DNA of 64,000 bases from Bacteroidales bacterium (GTDB taxonomy: Bacteria > Bacteroidota > Bacteroidia > Bacteroidales > ML635J-15), in the NCBI GenBank assembly GCA_017617125.1, contig JAFZWY010000029.1, positions 62,001 to 126,000 of the forward strand. The letters run 5' to 3'. A program made the translations under genes and the position numbers. Of this stretch, positions 28,101-36,508 are shown piece by piece (the first letter of the stretch is position 1; every line of letters begins with the position of its first letter). The notes under the pieces are model-generated. The model was given only the letters and a program-made list of their open reading frames with translations, was not told where the DNA came from and did not search any database.

Positions 28101-29342
28101 GTTGGCGGAACAATATCGCCGAGCGGTGAAATTACAGTCGATGAGGATGCCGACCAGTCGTTCACAATTGCTCCGGCAAACTGCTATAGGCTCGCAAGCG
28201 TGCTGGTCGATGGGGTAGAGGCTATCGACGAGCTGGTAGGTGGCGTTTACACCTTCATAGGAGTAACCACCGACCATACTATTGAGGCAATATTCGAGAT
28301 GCTTACATACACGATTTCCGTAACTGCAAGCGAACACGGTACGGTAACCCATGAAGGCAATGATGGCGATGCTGTTGTAAACTGCGGCTCAAGCCAGAGC
28401 TTTACAATTACCCCCGAAACCTATTACCGTATATTAAGCGTAATAGTTGACGGACAAGATGTTACCAGTCAGTTGGTTGACGGAGTTTACTCATTTGCCA
28501 ATGTAACGGCCGACCATACTATTGCGGTGACATTCGAAATTATAACATACACAATCGAAGCATCGGCAAACAACGACGAGTTCGGTTCGGTTTCGGGTGG
28601 CGGAACATACGATGCAGGAAGCGAAATAAGCCTCACGGCAACGCCCAACTACGGCTATCGCTTTGTTTCGTGGAACGATGCCAATACCGACAATCCTCGC
28701 ACATTGATAGTCACAAGTGACAGTGCGTTTGTCGCAACATTTGTACGAAGCCAGTTCTCAATCACGGTGTTTTCTTCTGATTCTAATGGCGGCTCAGTTA
28801 CTGGTGACGGAACATATCCTGAAGGCGATACGGCAACGCTAATAGCAACGCCAAGCATCGGCTATTGTTTTATATCGTGGAACGACGGCAGCACTGACAA
28901 TCCACGCATGCTTGAAGTTGTCCAAGATAGCATATTTGTAGCCGAATTTAGTGCAATGGTGCATCGTGCAGTCGACACCACGGTTTCAAGCTACCTTTCT
29001 GTCGATGAACATACATTCTATGTTAGCGGAATATATTCGTATGTAATTCCATCCGATGAGGCTTGCGACACAATTGTCGATCTCACGCTTCGCGTACTCG
29101 ACGAGCCACGGACCTACGCCATAAGTCCTAATCCTGCGAAAAGCATAATCAATATTTCGTCAGAAGATTATATTTCGATAGTTGAGATTTATTCAACTGC
29201 AGGACGGCTTGTAATGCAAAAGGAAATCAATGCAAATCAGGCAGAGATAAATGTTGAAGGATTTGTCTCCGGTGTGTATTTCGTAAGGCTGTACGGCGAA
29301 GGTGGACGTGTACCTTGGGTTCAAAGGTTCGTGAAGGAATAA
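25188..29342 (+). CDS. BspA-like LRR surface protein 1, type A T9SS sorting domain
   Basis: The 1384-residue protein has a signal peptide of about 22 residues (MRKLYKLILLFLAILFAASAKA) and a short conserved head (YDFYADCATGQTL). About 60-880 is BspA-like leucine-rich repeats of the NSVTSIGxxAFxxCSGL type. One break (about 224-280, VAYEGTAEGSPWG, VYADDTKTIL) is shared with copies 2, 5 and 6. Five InlB-type beta-repeats span about 895-1258. A spacer domain follows (about 1259-1308, HRAVDTTVSSYLS to CDTIVDLTLRVLDEP), then a type A sorting domain (about 1311-1384, ISPNPAKS to VQRFVKE). Export by the T9SS and surface attachment are expected. The start at 25188 is chosen because upstream codons lie in the promoter. 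Confidence 0.9.
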   Translation: MRKLYKLILLFLAILFAASAKAYDFYADCATGQTLCYTITSDTMPYTVAVAKGVFSLSGDVQIPETVENENVVYTVTSIGDSAFYSKADVTSVIIPNTVTSIGHGVFIFCQGLVSVEIPNSVTEIGDYAFYYCTSLVSVTIPENVTNIGIYAFRYCTGLTTLNYNATNCTTMGSSSELVFMSCSSLSTINIGGNVTSIPSYAFSECGGVVNITIPSSVDSIGSNAFLYVRNVAYEGTAEGSPWGALTVNGYVEGIFVYADDTKTILTGCSTTVTSVEIPNTVIEIGSNAFRSCKNMTTFTLPNSVTNVGYNAFYNCSGLTEPIYNDTWFVKLPSGTTEYTIPEGIQYIASRAFNSSITSVSIPNSVTTIEKEAFYNCTSLVSVTIPESVTSIGKLAFFYCTNLTTFNFNATNCTSMGTSSSDYVFYNCPVLTTLNIGENVTRIPDYAFYDCEHITGPLVIPDSVTYIGEQAFAWCSGFTEITIGKSVDDVGAWAFSGCSSMTTFNYNAENCTSFSPGNYWAFNACSSFTTLNIGENVKSIPPRAFQLCNFTEVTIPDSVTYIGEEAFMNCRQLATVNYNAINCTVEGLSPTRPLFGSALTSLTIGEKVKTIPSYAFVNCSGLTGTLILPDSLESIGYGAFSGCSGFTGTLTIPESVTSFASAVFSGCSGLTSIVFNATNCTEMSSCFTDCTSITSLTIGENVTRIPDHSFRQLGLTGTLAFPASVTSIGRWSFFGCNGLSEVVIGNSVTNIDEYAFHECSGLTSLTISNSVTSIGNSAFDGCSNLTTVNFNATNCTSMGSGTSYAVFDACTSLSTLHIAANVTRIPNYAFYNCGNITDIYVYSNTPPTIESSSYSFASAAYSNATVWTPCPTATIYRNTSIWSRFTNIQNEQTTIYNIAVQTADANMGDVAGDGSFTCDTEVALTATPNDGYRFLSWNDGNEDNPRTIVVGGDSTFVASFRAIHTITASASVGGTISPSGEITVDEDADQSFTIAPANCYRLASVLVDGVEAIDELVGGVYTFIGVTTDHTIEAIFEMLTYTISVTASEHGTVTHEGNDGDAVVNCGSSQSFTITPETYYRILSVIVDGQDVTSQLVDGVYSFANVTADHTIAVTFEIITYTIEASANNDEFGSVSGGGTYDAGSEISLTATPNYGYRFVSWNDANTDNPRTLIVTSDSAFVATFVRSQFSITVFSSDSNGGSVTGDGTYPEGDTATLIATPSIGYCFISWNDGSTDNPRMLEVVQDSIFVAEFSAMVHRAVDTTVSSYLSVDEHTFYVSGIYSYVIPSDEACDTIVDLTLRVLDEPRTYAISPNPAKSIINISSEDYISIVEIYSTAGRLVMQKEINANQAEINVEGFVSGVYFVRLYGEGGRVPWVQRFVKE

Positions 29343-29381
29343 AATAATAGGGGAGGATTTCAAATCTGCCCTATTATTTTT
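29341..29381 (+). terminator. Terminator after LRR gene 1, overlapping the next promoter
   Basis: A 12-bp perfect stem (AAAATAATAGGG / CCCTATTATTTT) starts inside the stop codon. Its T run supplies the -33 TTTG of the next gene. The loop contains GATTTCAAATCTG, which recurs after LRR gene 2. Confidence 0.85.
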
Positions 29382-29410
29382 GTCTAATTAATTCATTTCT
29401 ATTATATTTG
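29379..29410 (+). promoter_or_regulatory. Promoter of LRR protein gene 2
   Basis: TTTG (29379-29382), 20 bases, TATATTTG (29403-29410). It overlaps the tail of the preceding terminator. Confidence 0.8.
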
Positions 29411-29424
29411 CCGTGAAATTGTAG

Positions 29425-32400
29425 ATGAAGTTACAAACTATGAGGAATTTGCTGTTGATATTACTCATTGCTATCGGTTTCGCCAATTGTGCATTGGCAT
29501 ACGACTTTTCGGCTGTATGTAGCACAGGACAAACATTGTACTATAACATCACATCGAACGAAGGAACATATACTGTGGAAGTTACAAGTGAGTTTGCTGA
29601 AGATCCATATTATACCGATAAACCTAGTGGAGACCTTGAAATTCCTGAATCTGTTGAGAATGATGGTATTACATATTCTGTTACAGGTATTGGCACGAAA
29701 GCCTTTTATATTTGTACGTCATTGCTATCTGTAGCACTACCCAATACTTTGACTAATATCGGTGATTATGCGTTTCGTTACTCAGGCATTATAGAAATAA
29801 CGATTCCTGAGCAAGTTTATAGTATTGGTAGTTGGGCATTTGGGGACTGTGGTAGTCTGACTACTGTCAACTACAATGCAATCAATTGTACGTATATGGG
29901 CGGTTCTGGAACTTATTCAGTATTTACCAACTGTGGAGCGTTGACAACCCTGATTATTGGCGAAAATGTAGTCAATATTCCTGAGTTTGCTTTTTGTAAA
30001 TGCTATTGGCTGCCAACCATTACTATACCAAGTACGGTTGCTACTATTGGAAACAATGCTTTTTTGGGTGTAAAAAATATCGTATATGAAGGTAGTGCTG
30101 AAGGAAGTCCGTGGGGTGCAAGGATGGTTAATGGCTATATTGAGGAACCGCTTGTGTATTTCGACGATACAAAGACAAAGATAATGGCTTGTTTCACTAC
30201 GGCCACATCTGTAGAGATACCAAGTTCGGTAACAGGAATTGGCGACCATGCTTTCGAGGAATGTTCTGGATTGACAAGTATTGTAATTCCTAATACTGTA
30301 ACTGATATTGGCGATTATGTGTTAGATAATTGTAGCGGCTTGTCAGTTCCTGTGTATAATGACGAATGGTTCGTATTTTTCCCCCCTCGCTATGCAACAG
30401 AATATACGATACCAGAAGGAATTAAGCATATTGCAGGCGGAGCTTTTTCTAAATATAATAACGGATTAACATTAGTTACGATTCCCAATACGGTTACTAC
30501 AATTGGTAATTATGCATTCTATTTATGTAATGACTTGATGTCTATAGCGATTCCCGATTCGGTTACGACCATTGGCAATGGCGCATTTTCTTCCTGTTCT
30601 TCATTGACATCGATAACGATTCCAGAATCGGTTACAAATGTCGGCTCTGGCGCATTTGAGTACTGTTATAATCTTACAACCGTCAATTTTAATGCAATAA
30701 ACTGTACATCATTGGGCAGTATGAGGGGGTTTGGTGATTGTAATGCGTTAACGACCTTGAACATTGGAGAAAATGTAACCCGTATTCCTGATTATGCGTT
30801 TTATGATTGCGATGGTTTGACTGGGGTCTTAATTATTCCTAATTCTGTAACGGAAATCGGAGTATCAGCATTTTATAGTTGTGGTGGATTTTCTTCGCTA
30901 ACAATTTCAGAAAATCTAACAAGCTTTGGACGTTGGGCATTCGGATGGTGTACCGGACTGACAGGCGAATTAACTATTCCCAATTCTGTAACTAACATTG
31001 GCGATGATGCATTTAGAGGTTGCTCTGGTCTGACATCTATTGCATTTGGTAGTTCTCTGGCAGAAATCGGTCCCTATGCATTTTCCAATTGTGAAGGTCT
31101 TACATCTGTTACAATACCTAATACGGTTACTAGCATTGGAAACGGTGCGTTTTATGAATGCAACAACCTGACTACAGTTAACTTCAATGCAACGAACTGC
31201 ACGAGCATGGGAACTTCCGGATATTATGCGTTTACCGATTGCCCGGCATTGACAAACTTGACTATAGGCGAGAATGTAACTAGAATTCCAAATTATGCTT
31301 TTTATGCTTGCGAAGGCTTTACTGATATATATGTATATTCGAGTACGCCGCCAACACTTGTAGCTTCAAGTGTTTTCAAACCGGAAGTATATTCCAACGC
31401 AACAGTATGGACTCCTTGTCCCGCTGCAGCAAACTATAGAAGCGACAGCCAATGGGGACAATTCGCTAACATCAGTAACGAAACAACAACCATTTTTAAC
31501 ATAGCTGTGCAAACAGCCGATGCTAACATGGGAGATGTTTCTGGTGAGGGCGGTTTTACCTGCGATACTGAAGTAACCCTTACTGCAACGCCAAACGACG
31601 GCTATCGTTTTCTGTCGTGGAACGACGGCAACGAAGACAATCCAAGGACAATCACTGTAGGTGGCGACAGCACTTTTGTTGCAAGTTTCAGAGCAATACA
31701 TACAATTACAGCATCGGCAGGTGAGCATGGTTCAATTTTTCCAAGTGGAGACGTAACCATAGACGAAGATGCCGACCAGACGTTTACAATATCTCCCGAC
31801 AACTGCTATCAAATTGCAAGTGTGTTGGTCGATGGGGTAGAGGCGATTGACGAACTCGTAAACGGAGTTTACACTTTCTTGGGAGTAGCCGATGACCACA
31901 CAATAGAAGTTACATTCGCGCTTTCGACGTACACTATTTCGGTTTCCGCAGGCGAGCACGGCACGATAACTCATAATAATGAAGATGGTAATGCTGTCGT
32001 TAATTGTGGTGGTAACCAGAGTTTTATAATAACACCCGAAACATATTACCATATCGCCAGCGTAATAGTTGACGGACAAACCGATGTCACCGACCAGCTG
32101 GTTGATGGCGTTTATACATTTGAAAATGTAACAGAATCGCATACTATTTCAGCGATATTCGAAGTAAATACCTACACAATCTCGGCTACTGTGAACAATG
32201 AAGAGTTCGGCCATGTTGCTGGCGACGGAACATACGATGCAGGAACAGAAATAAGCATCACAGCAACTCCCAACGACGGCTATCGCTTTGTTTCGTGGAA
32301 CGATGCCAATACTGACAATCCGCGTACGTTGATAGTCACAAGCGACAGTGCGTTTGTCGCAATATTTGTACGCAACCAGTTCACAATCACAGTTCTTTCT

Positions 32401-32967
32401 TCTGATTCTAATGGAGGGTATGTCACTGGTGAAGGAACATATCCAGAAGGCGATACAGCAACACTTACAGCAACACCAAGCGTCGGCTATTGTTTTATAT
32501 CATGGAACGATGGCGGCACCGACAATCCAAGAATGGTTGAAGTTGTCCAAGATAGTACATTTGTTGCCGAATTTAGTGCAACTGTGCATCGTGCAGTCGA
32601 CACCACGGTGACAAGCTACCTCACAATAGATGAGCATACATTCTATGTTAGCGGGATATATTCTTATGTAATTCCATCCGATGAGGCTTGCGATACAATT
32701 GTCGACCTAACGCTACGCGTACTTGACGAGCCGCAGACCTACGATATAAGCCCCAATCCTGCAAAAAGTTTGATTAACATTTCGTCTGAGAATTATATTT
32801 CGATGGTTGAGATTTATTCTACGACAGGAAGGCTTGTAATGCAAAAGGAAATCAATGCATATCAGGCTGAGATAAATATCGAAGGACTTGTCTCTGGCGT
32901 GTATTTTGTAAGGCTGTATGGTGAAGACGGACATGCACCGTCGGTTCAAAGGTTTGTAAAAGAATAA
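29425..32967 (+). CDS. BspA-like LRR surface protein 2, type A T9SS sorting domain
   Basis: The 1180-residue protein has a signal peptide of about 25 residues (MKLQTMRNLLLILLIAIGFA), nearly the same as copy 3. The head is YDFSAVCSTGQTLYYNITS. LRRs run from about 60 to 670 with one non-LRR break (VYEGSAEGSPWG, VYFDDTKTKIM). Five InlB-type repeats (about 690-1053) are arranged exactly as in copy 1. The spacer domain and type A sorting domain (about 1108-1180) are closest to copies 1 and 5; 64 bases at 32584-32647 are identical to copy 5. A T5C6 run at 30376-30386 codes for the FFPP stretch where copy 1 has a different sequence. An internal ATG 5 codons on is the alternative start. Confidence 0.9.
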   Translation: MKLQTMRNLLLILLIAIGFANCALAYDFSAVCSTGQTLYYNITSNEGTYTVEVTSEFAEDPYYTDKPSGDLEIPESVENDGITYSVTGIGTKAFYICTSLLSVALPNTLTNIGDYAFRYSGIIEITIPEQVYSIGSWAFGDCGSLTTVNYNAINCTYMGGSGTYSVFTNCGALTTLIIGENVVNIPEFAFCKCYWLPTITIPSTVATIGNNAFLGVKNIVYEGSAEGSPWGARMVNGYIEEPLVYFDDTKTKIMACFTTATSVEIPSSVTGIGDHAFEECSGLTSIVIPNTVTDIGDYVLDNCSGLSVPVYNDEWFVFFPPRYATEYTIPEGIKHIAGGAFSKYNNGLTLVTIPNTVTTIGNYAFYLCNDLMSIAIPDSVTTIGNGAFSSCSSLTSITIPESVTNVGSGAFEYCYNLTTVNFNAINCTSLGSMRGFGDCNALTTLNIGENVTRIPDYAFYDCDGLTGVLIIPNSVTEIGVSAFYSCGGFSSLTISENLTSFGRWAFGWCTGLTGELTIPNSVTNIGDDAFRGCSGLTSIAFGSSLAEIGPYAFSNCEGLTSVTIPNTVTSIGNGAFYECNNLTTVNFNATNCTSMGTSGYYAFTDCPALTNLTIGENVTRIPNYAFYACEGFTDIYVYSSTPPTLVASSVFKPEVYSNATVWTPCPAAANYRSDSQWGQFANISNETTTIFNIAVQTADANMGDVSGEGGFTCDTEVTLTATPNDGYRFLSWNDGNEDNPRTITVGGDSTFVASFRAIHTITASAGEHGSIFPSGDVTIDEDADQTFTISPDNCYQIASVLVDGVEAIDELVNGVYTFLGVADDHTIEVTFALSTYTISVSAGEHGTITHNNEDGNAVVNCGGNQSFIITPETYYHIASVIVDGQTDVTDQLVDGVYTFENVTESHTISAIFEVNTYTISATVNNEEFGHVAGDGTYDAGTEISITATPNDGYRFVSWNDANTDNPRTLIVTSDSAFVAIFVRNQFTITVLSSDSNGGYVTGEGTYPEGDTATLTATPSVGYCFISWNDGGTDNPRMVEVVQDSTFVAEFSATVHRAVDTTVTSYLTIDEHTFYVSGIYSYVIPSDEACDTIVDLTLRVLDEPQTYDISPNPAKSLINISSENYISMVEIYSTTGRLVMQKEINAYQAEINIEGLVSGVYFVRLYGEDGHAPSVQRFVKE
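32584..32647 (+). repeat. 64-base block identical to 44106-44169
   Basis: The segment coding for VHRAVDTTVTSYLTIDEHTF in copy 2 is identical base for base to the same segment in copy 5, although the flanking bases differ. Identity at silent positions points to recent recombination or duplication. Confidence 0.85.
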
Positions 32968-33008
32968 AAATGTAGGGGCTGATTTCAAATCTGCCCCTAC
33001 ATTTTTTT
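32966..33008 (+). terminator. Terminator after LRR gene 2, overlapping the next promoter
   Basis: A 14-bp perfect stem (32966-32979 with 32993-33006) is capped by TGATTTCAAATCT and followed by T. It is laid out as the terminator after gene 1, again starting in the stop codon and sharing its T run with the next -33 element. Confidence 0.88.
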
Positions 33009-33037
33009 GCCTATTTAATTCATTTCCATTATTTTTG
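33006..33037 (+). promoter_or_regulatory. Promoter of LRR protein genes 3 and 4
   Basis: TTTG (33006-33009), 20 bases, TATTTTTG (33030-33037). It should also serve gene 4, which follows gene 3 after one base. Confidence 0.8.
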
Positions 33038-33051
33038 CCGAGAAAATGTAT

Positions 33052-36000
33052 ATGAAGTTACAAACTATGAGGAAATTGTTGTTTATATTACTCATTGCTA
33101 TCTGTTTTGCAAGTCGTGCAATGGCATACGATTTTTCGGCTGTATGTAGTAGTGGGCAAACGTTGTATTATACCATCACATCCAATGAAGAGCCTTATAC
33201 AGTGCAAATTGTGAGTGAAAATTCATCATCTCCATATTATACGACCAATCCTACAGGAAATTTAGTGTTTCCAGAGTCGGTCGAGTATAACGGCATAATA
33301 TATTCTGTTACAAGTGTCGGTAATTATGCTTTTTCTGGTTGTAGCGGGCTTAGTACTGTAACAATTCCCACTTCCATTACATATTTTGGATATGAAGCGT
33401 TTGTTGATTGTAGCGGTCTTTATTCCGTTTATTATGAAGGAGATATTGCGGCATGGTGCGGAATTGAATTTTATACCAGAGAGTCAAATCCTCTTTCCAA
33501 AGCTTCCGATTTGTATTTTAACAATGAATTGCTTGTCGATATTGTAATACCAAGCGGTGTGACTAAGATAGGTGATTGTGCTTTTTCTGGAGCAAGAGAT
33601 GTAGCATCGTTGTCAATCCCCAGTTCTGTTACTAGTATAGGAGACGAGTCTTTTTATGCTTGCTCTGGATTGCAAACAATTACAGTAGAATCTGGTAATG
33701 CTTATTATGATTCGCGCGAAAACTGCAATGCATTAATTAATACTTCTACCAATAGATTGATGCAGGCTAGTGCAAATGCATTTATTCCCAATTCTGTTGA
33801 GATAATTGGAAAAGATGCATTTATGTACACAGGTCCAACTACACTTGTAATTCCTAATTCTGTTACTACTATTGAAACGTATGCGTTTTATGGATGCAAA
33901 GCGACATCAATTTCATTAGGCACAGGAATTGCCAGTATTGGTCAGTATGCATTTGTTTTCTCGCAATGGTATCAAAACCAACCCGATGGCATATTGTATT
34001 TGGATGATTGGTGTGTAGAATACAAAGGAACACTAGATGCTGCGATTACTATACAGGAAGGAACAAAACATATTGCAAGTTCTGCATTTAAATTCAATAG
34101 CGATATTGTTGAAGTAACGCTCCCAAGTACTCTGGAAGACATTGGTGAGTATTCGTTTTATAATAGCAATAACATTACTACCATAAATATACTTGCAAGT
34201 ACACCGCCGACACTTCAAGGTTATACATCCACTCCTCAAAATTTTTCAGCATCAGTTTTTTCTTCGGCAACCGTATGGACTCCATGTCCAACCGCTGCTG
34301 TTTACAGAAGTACCAACCGCTGGCGGAATTTTGCAAATATTCGTAACGAGCAAACATCCCAATATAACATAGCCGTGCAAACCGAAGATGTAAACAAGGG
34401 TGATGTTTCGGGCGCCGGAAGTTTTACCTGCGATACAGAAGTAACCCTCACAGCAACGCCAAACGACGGCTACCGCTTCTTAGCTTGGGACGATGGCAAC
34501 GAAGACAATCCGAGGACGGTTGTTGTTGCGGGAGATAGAACCTATGTTGCAAGTTTTAAGGCTGTGCATACAATTACAGCAACAGCTGGCGAACATGGTT
34601 CAATTTCTCCAAGTGGGGATGTCTCTGTCGAAGATGGTGACAGCCAGACATTCACAATGACTACGGACTATGGCTATCGCATAGCAAGCATATTGATTGA
34701 CGGTGTAGATGTCTCCGGACAGGTATACAATGGCATATATACTTTTACCAATGTGACCGCAAACCATACAATTTATGTTGATTTCGAGGAAATACCAGTT
34801 TATACAATTACGGCAACAGTAAGCGGAAATGGAACAATAACGCCAACTGGTGATGTCAATATTTTTGAAGGCGAAAATCAGTCGTATACAATCGCACCAA
34901 GTAATGGCAATCGTTTGGTAAGCGTAGTGGTAGATGATTCTTATGATGTTACAGAACAACTTGTTGATGGTGTATATACATTCGTAAACGTAACAGCCGA
35001 CCATACCATAGTGGCGACATTCGAGGAGATTCCGTATTATACGATTTCGGTGTCGGCAGGCAGTCATGGAACAATATCGCCAAGCACCGATGTTTCTATC
35101 ATAGAAGGCGGAAGCCAGACATTTACATTTTCAGCAGACGCTTGCTACGAAATAGGTGATGTAAGAGTAGACGACGTGACTATAAGGCTCGACGAAAACA
35201 ACTCATACACGTTCACAAATTTAACAGCCAACCATACAGTTGAAGCTACATTTGATATTCTCACTTACACAATTTCCGTAACAGCAAGCGAGCACGGCTC
35301 TGTCACCCACAACGACGAAGTCGGTGATGCTATAGTAAACTGCAGTGACAGCCAGAGTTTCACAATTGAGGCTGACGACAGCTGCCGTTTGGTAAGAGTA
35401 ATGGTTGACGGAGTGAATGTGACCAATCAACTTGTCAATGGAGTTTACACATTCTCAAATGTAACTGCAGACCATACAATTGACGTTGTATTCGAGGAAA
35501 TTCCGTTATATACAATTAGCGTTTCTACAAACAACGATGAGTTTGGTTCGGTAACCGGTAGCGGAACTTATATGGAAGGTACTGATGTAACCATTACTGC
35601 CACACCGAGCTACGACTATCACTTTGTGTCGTGGGACGACAATAACACCGACAATCCACGAACATTCACTGCAACAAGCGACGGCGTATATGTCGCCACT
35701 TTCGCACGAAACCAGCACACAATCACTGCGCTTTCGGCTGATCAAAGCAACGGTTCTGTTACTGGTGGCGGCACATACGATGTAGGCGAGGAAGTCGTAT
35801 TGACGGCAATTCCGAATGCTGGTTACCGTTTCTTGTCGTGGAATGACGACAATACCGACAATCCAAGAACTATTGTTGTCGATGGCGACAGCACATTCAT
35901 TGCAAGTTTCAGGGCATTATACACAATAAGCGTAATTGCAAACAACGATGAGGGCGGTTTGGTTTCGGGTAGCGGAATATACGACGAAGGTGCTGAGGTT

Positions 36001-36507
36001 GTTATAACTGCAACACCGAATGTCGGCTACTGCTTCATTGAGTGGAACGATGCCAGCACCGACACCTTGCGTACTATTACCGTCACAAGCGACAGCACCT
36101 TTGTCGCCGATTTCAGCGCGACAGCATACCGTACGGTCGATACCACGGTGACAAGCTATGTTACAATTGACGACCATACATTTTATGCAGGCGGAATGTT
36201 TTCGTATGTAAAACCATCGGAATTAGGTTGCGATACAATCGTAAACCTCAATCTTCGCATACTCGATGAGCCCAAATCTTGTGATATAAGTCCAAATCCT
36301 GCGAAGAGCATGATCAGCATATCGTCGGAGGATTATATTTCGTCGGTAGAGATTTATTCTACGACGGGAAAACTCGTATTGCAGAAACAAATCAATGCAA
36401 ATAGGGCGGAGGTGAACGTCGAGTGGCTTGTCCCGGGAGTTTATTTTGTAAGGCTGTTTGGCGAAAGCGGGATACTGCCTGTAGTACAAAGATTTATAAA
36501 GGAGTAA
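33052..36507 (+). CDS. BspA-like LRR surface protein 3, type A T9SS sorting domain
   Basis: The 1151-residue protein has a 25-residue signal peptide (MKLQTMRKLLFILLIAICFA). An ATG 2 codons upstream is open, but copy 2 has TTG at the matching place, so 33052 is preferred. The LRR region is the shortest of the six (about 60-410) and includes the DIAAWCGIEF module and the YDSRENCNALINTSTNRLM module seen in other BspA-like proteins. Eight InlB-type repeats (about 436-1022), a spacer domain with CDTIVNLNLRILDEPKSCD, and a type A sorting domain (about 1079-1151) follow. The repeat block is nearest to copy 6 and the last 60 residues to copy 4. Confidence 0.9.
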   Translation: MKLQTMRKLLFILLIAICFASRAMAYDFSAVCSSGQTLYYTITSNEEPYTVQIVSENSSSPYYTTNPTGNLVFPESVEYNGIIYSVTSVGNYAFSGCSGLSTVTIPTSITYFGYEAFVDCSGLYSVYYEGDIAAWCGIEFYTRESNPLSKASDLYFNNELLVDIVIPSGVTKIGDCAFSGARDVASLSIPSSVTSIGDESFYACSGLQTITVESGNAYYDSRENCNALINTSTNRLMQASANAFIPNSVEIIGKDAFMYTGPTTLVIPNSVTTIETYAFYGCKATSISLGTGIASIGQYAFVFSQWYQNQPDGILYLDDWCVEYKGTLDAAITIQEGTKHIASSAFKFNSDIVEVTLPSTLEDIGEYSFYNSNNITTINILASTPPTLQGYTSTPQNFSASVFSSATVWTPCPTAAVYRSTNRWRNFANIRNEQTSQYNIAVQTEDVNKGDVSGAGSFTCDTEVTLTATPNDGYRFLAWDDGNEDNPRTVVVAGDRTYVASFKAVHTITATAGEHGSISPSGDVSVEDGDSQTFTMTTDYGYRIASILIDGVDVSGQVYNGIYTFTNVTANHTIYVDFEEIPVYTITATVSGNGTITPTGDVNIFEGENQSYTIAPSNGNRLVSVVVDDSYDVTEQLVDGVYTFVNVTADHTIVATFEEIPYYTISVSAGSHGTISPSTDVSIIEGGSQTFTFSADACYEIGDVRVDDVTIRLDENNSYTFTNLTANHTVEATFDILTYTISVTASEHGSVTHNDEVGDAIVNCSDSQSFTIEADDSCRLVRVMVDGVNVTNQLVNGVYTFSNVTADHTIDVVFEEIPLYTISVSTNNDEFGSVTGSGTYMEGTDVTITATPSYDYHFVSWDDNNTDNPRTFTATSDGVYVATFARNQHTITALSADQSNGSVTGGGTYDVGEEVVLTAIPNAGYRFLSWNDDNTDNPRTIVVDGDSTFIASFRALYTISVIANNDEGGLVSGSGIYDEGAEVVITATPNVGYCFIEWNDASTDTLRTITVTSDSTFVADFSATAYRTVDTTVTSYVTIDDHTFYAGGMFSYVKPSELGCDTIVNLNLRILDEPKSCDISPNPAKSMISISSEDYISSVEIYSTTGKLVLQKQINANRAEVNVEWLVPGVYFVRLFGESGILPVVQRFIKE
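36337..36382 (+). repeat. 46-base block identical to 40595-40640
   Basis: Part of the sorting-domain code (FISSVEIYSTTGKLVL region) of copy 3 is identical to copy 4, and high similarity continues to the end of both genes. Confidence 0.8.
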
Positions 36508-36508
36508 C

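Noticed and set aside
30376..30386. T5C6 run in LRR gene 2 as a frameshift or phase-variation site
   Set aside because: The gene is intact and the run is short; length change is possible but not supported by anything else here.
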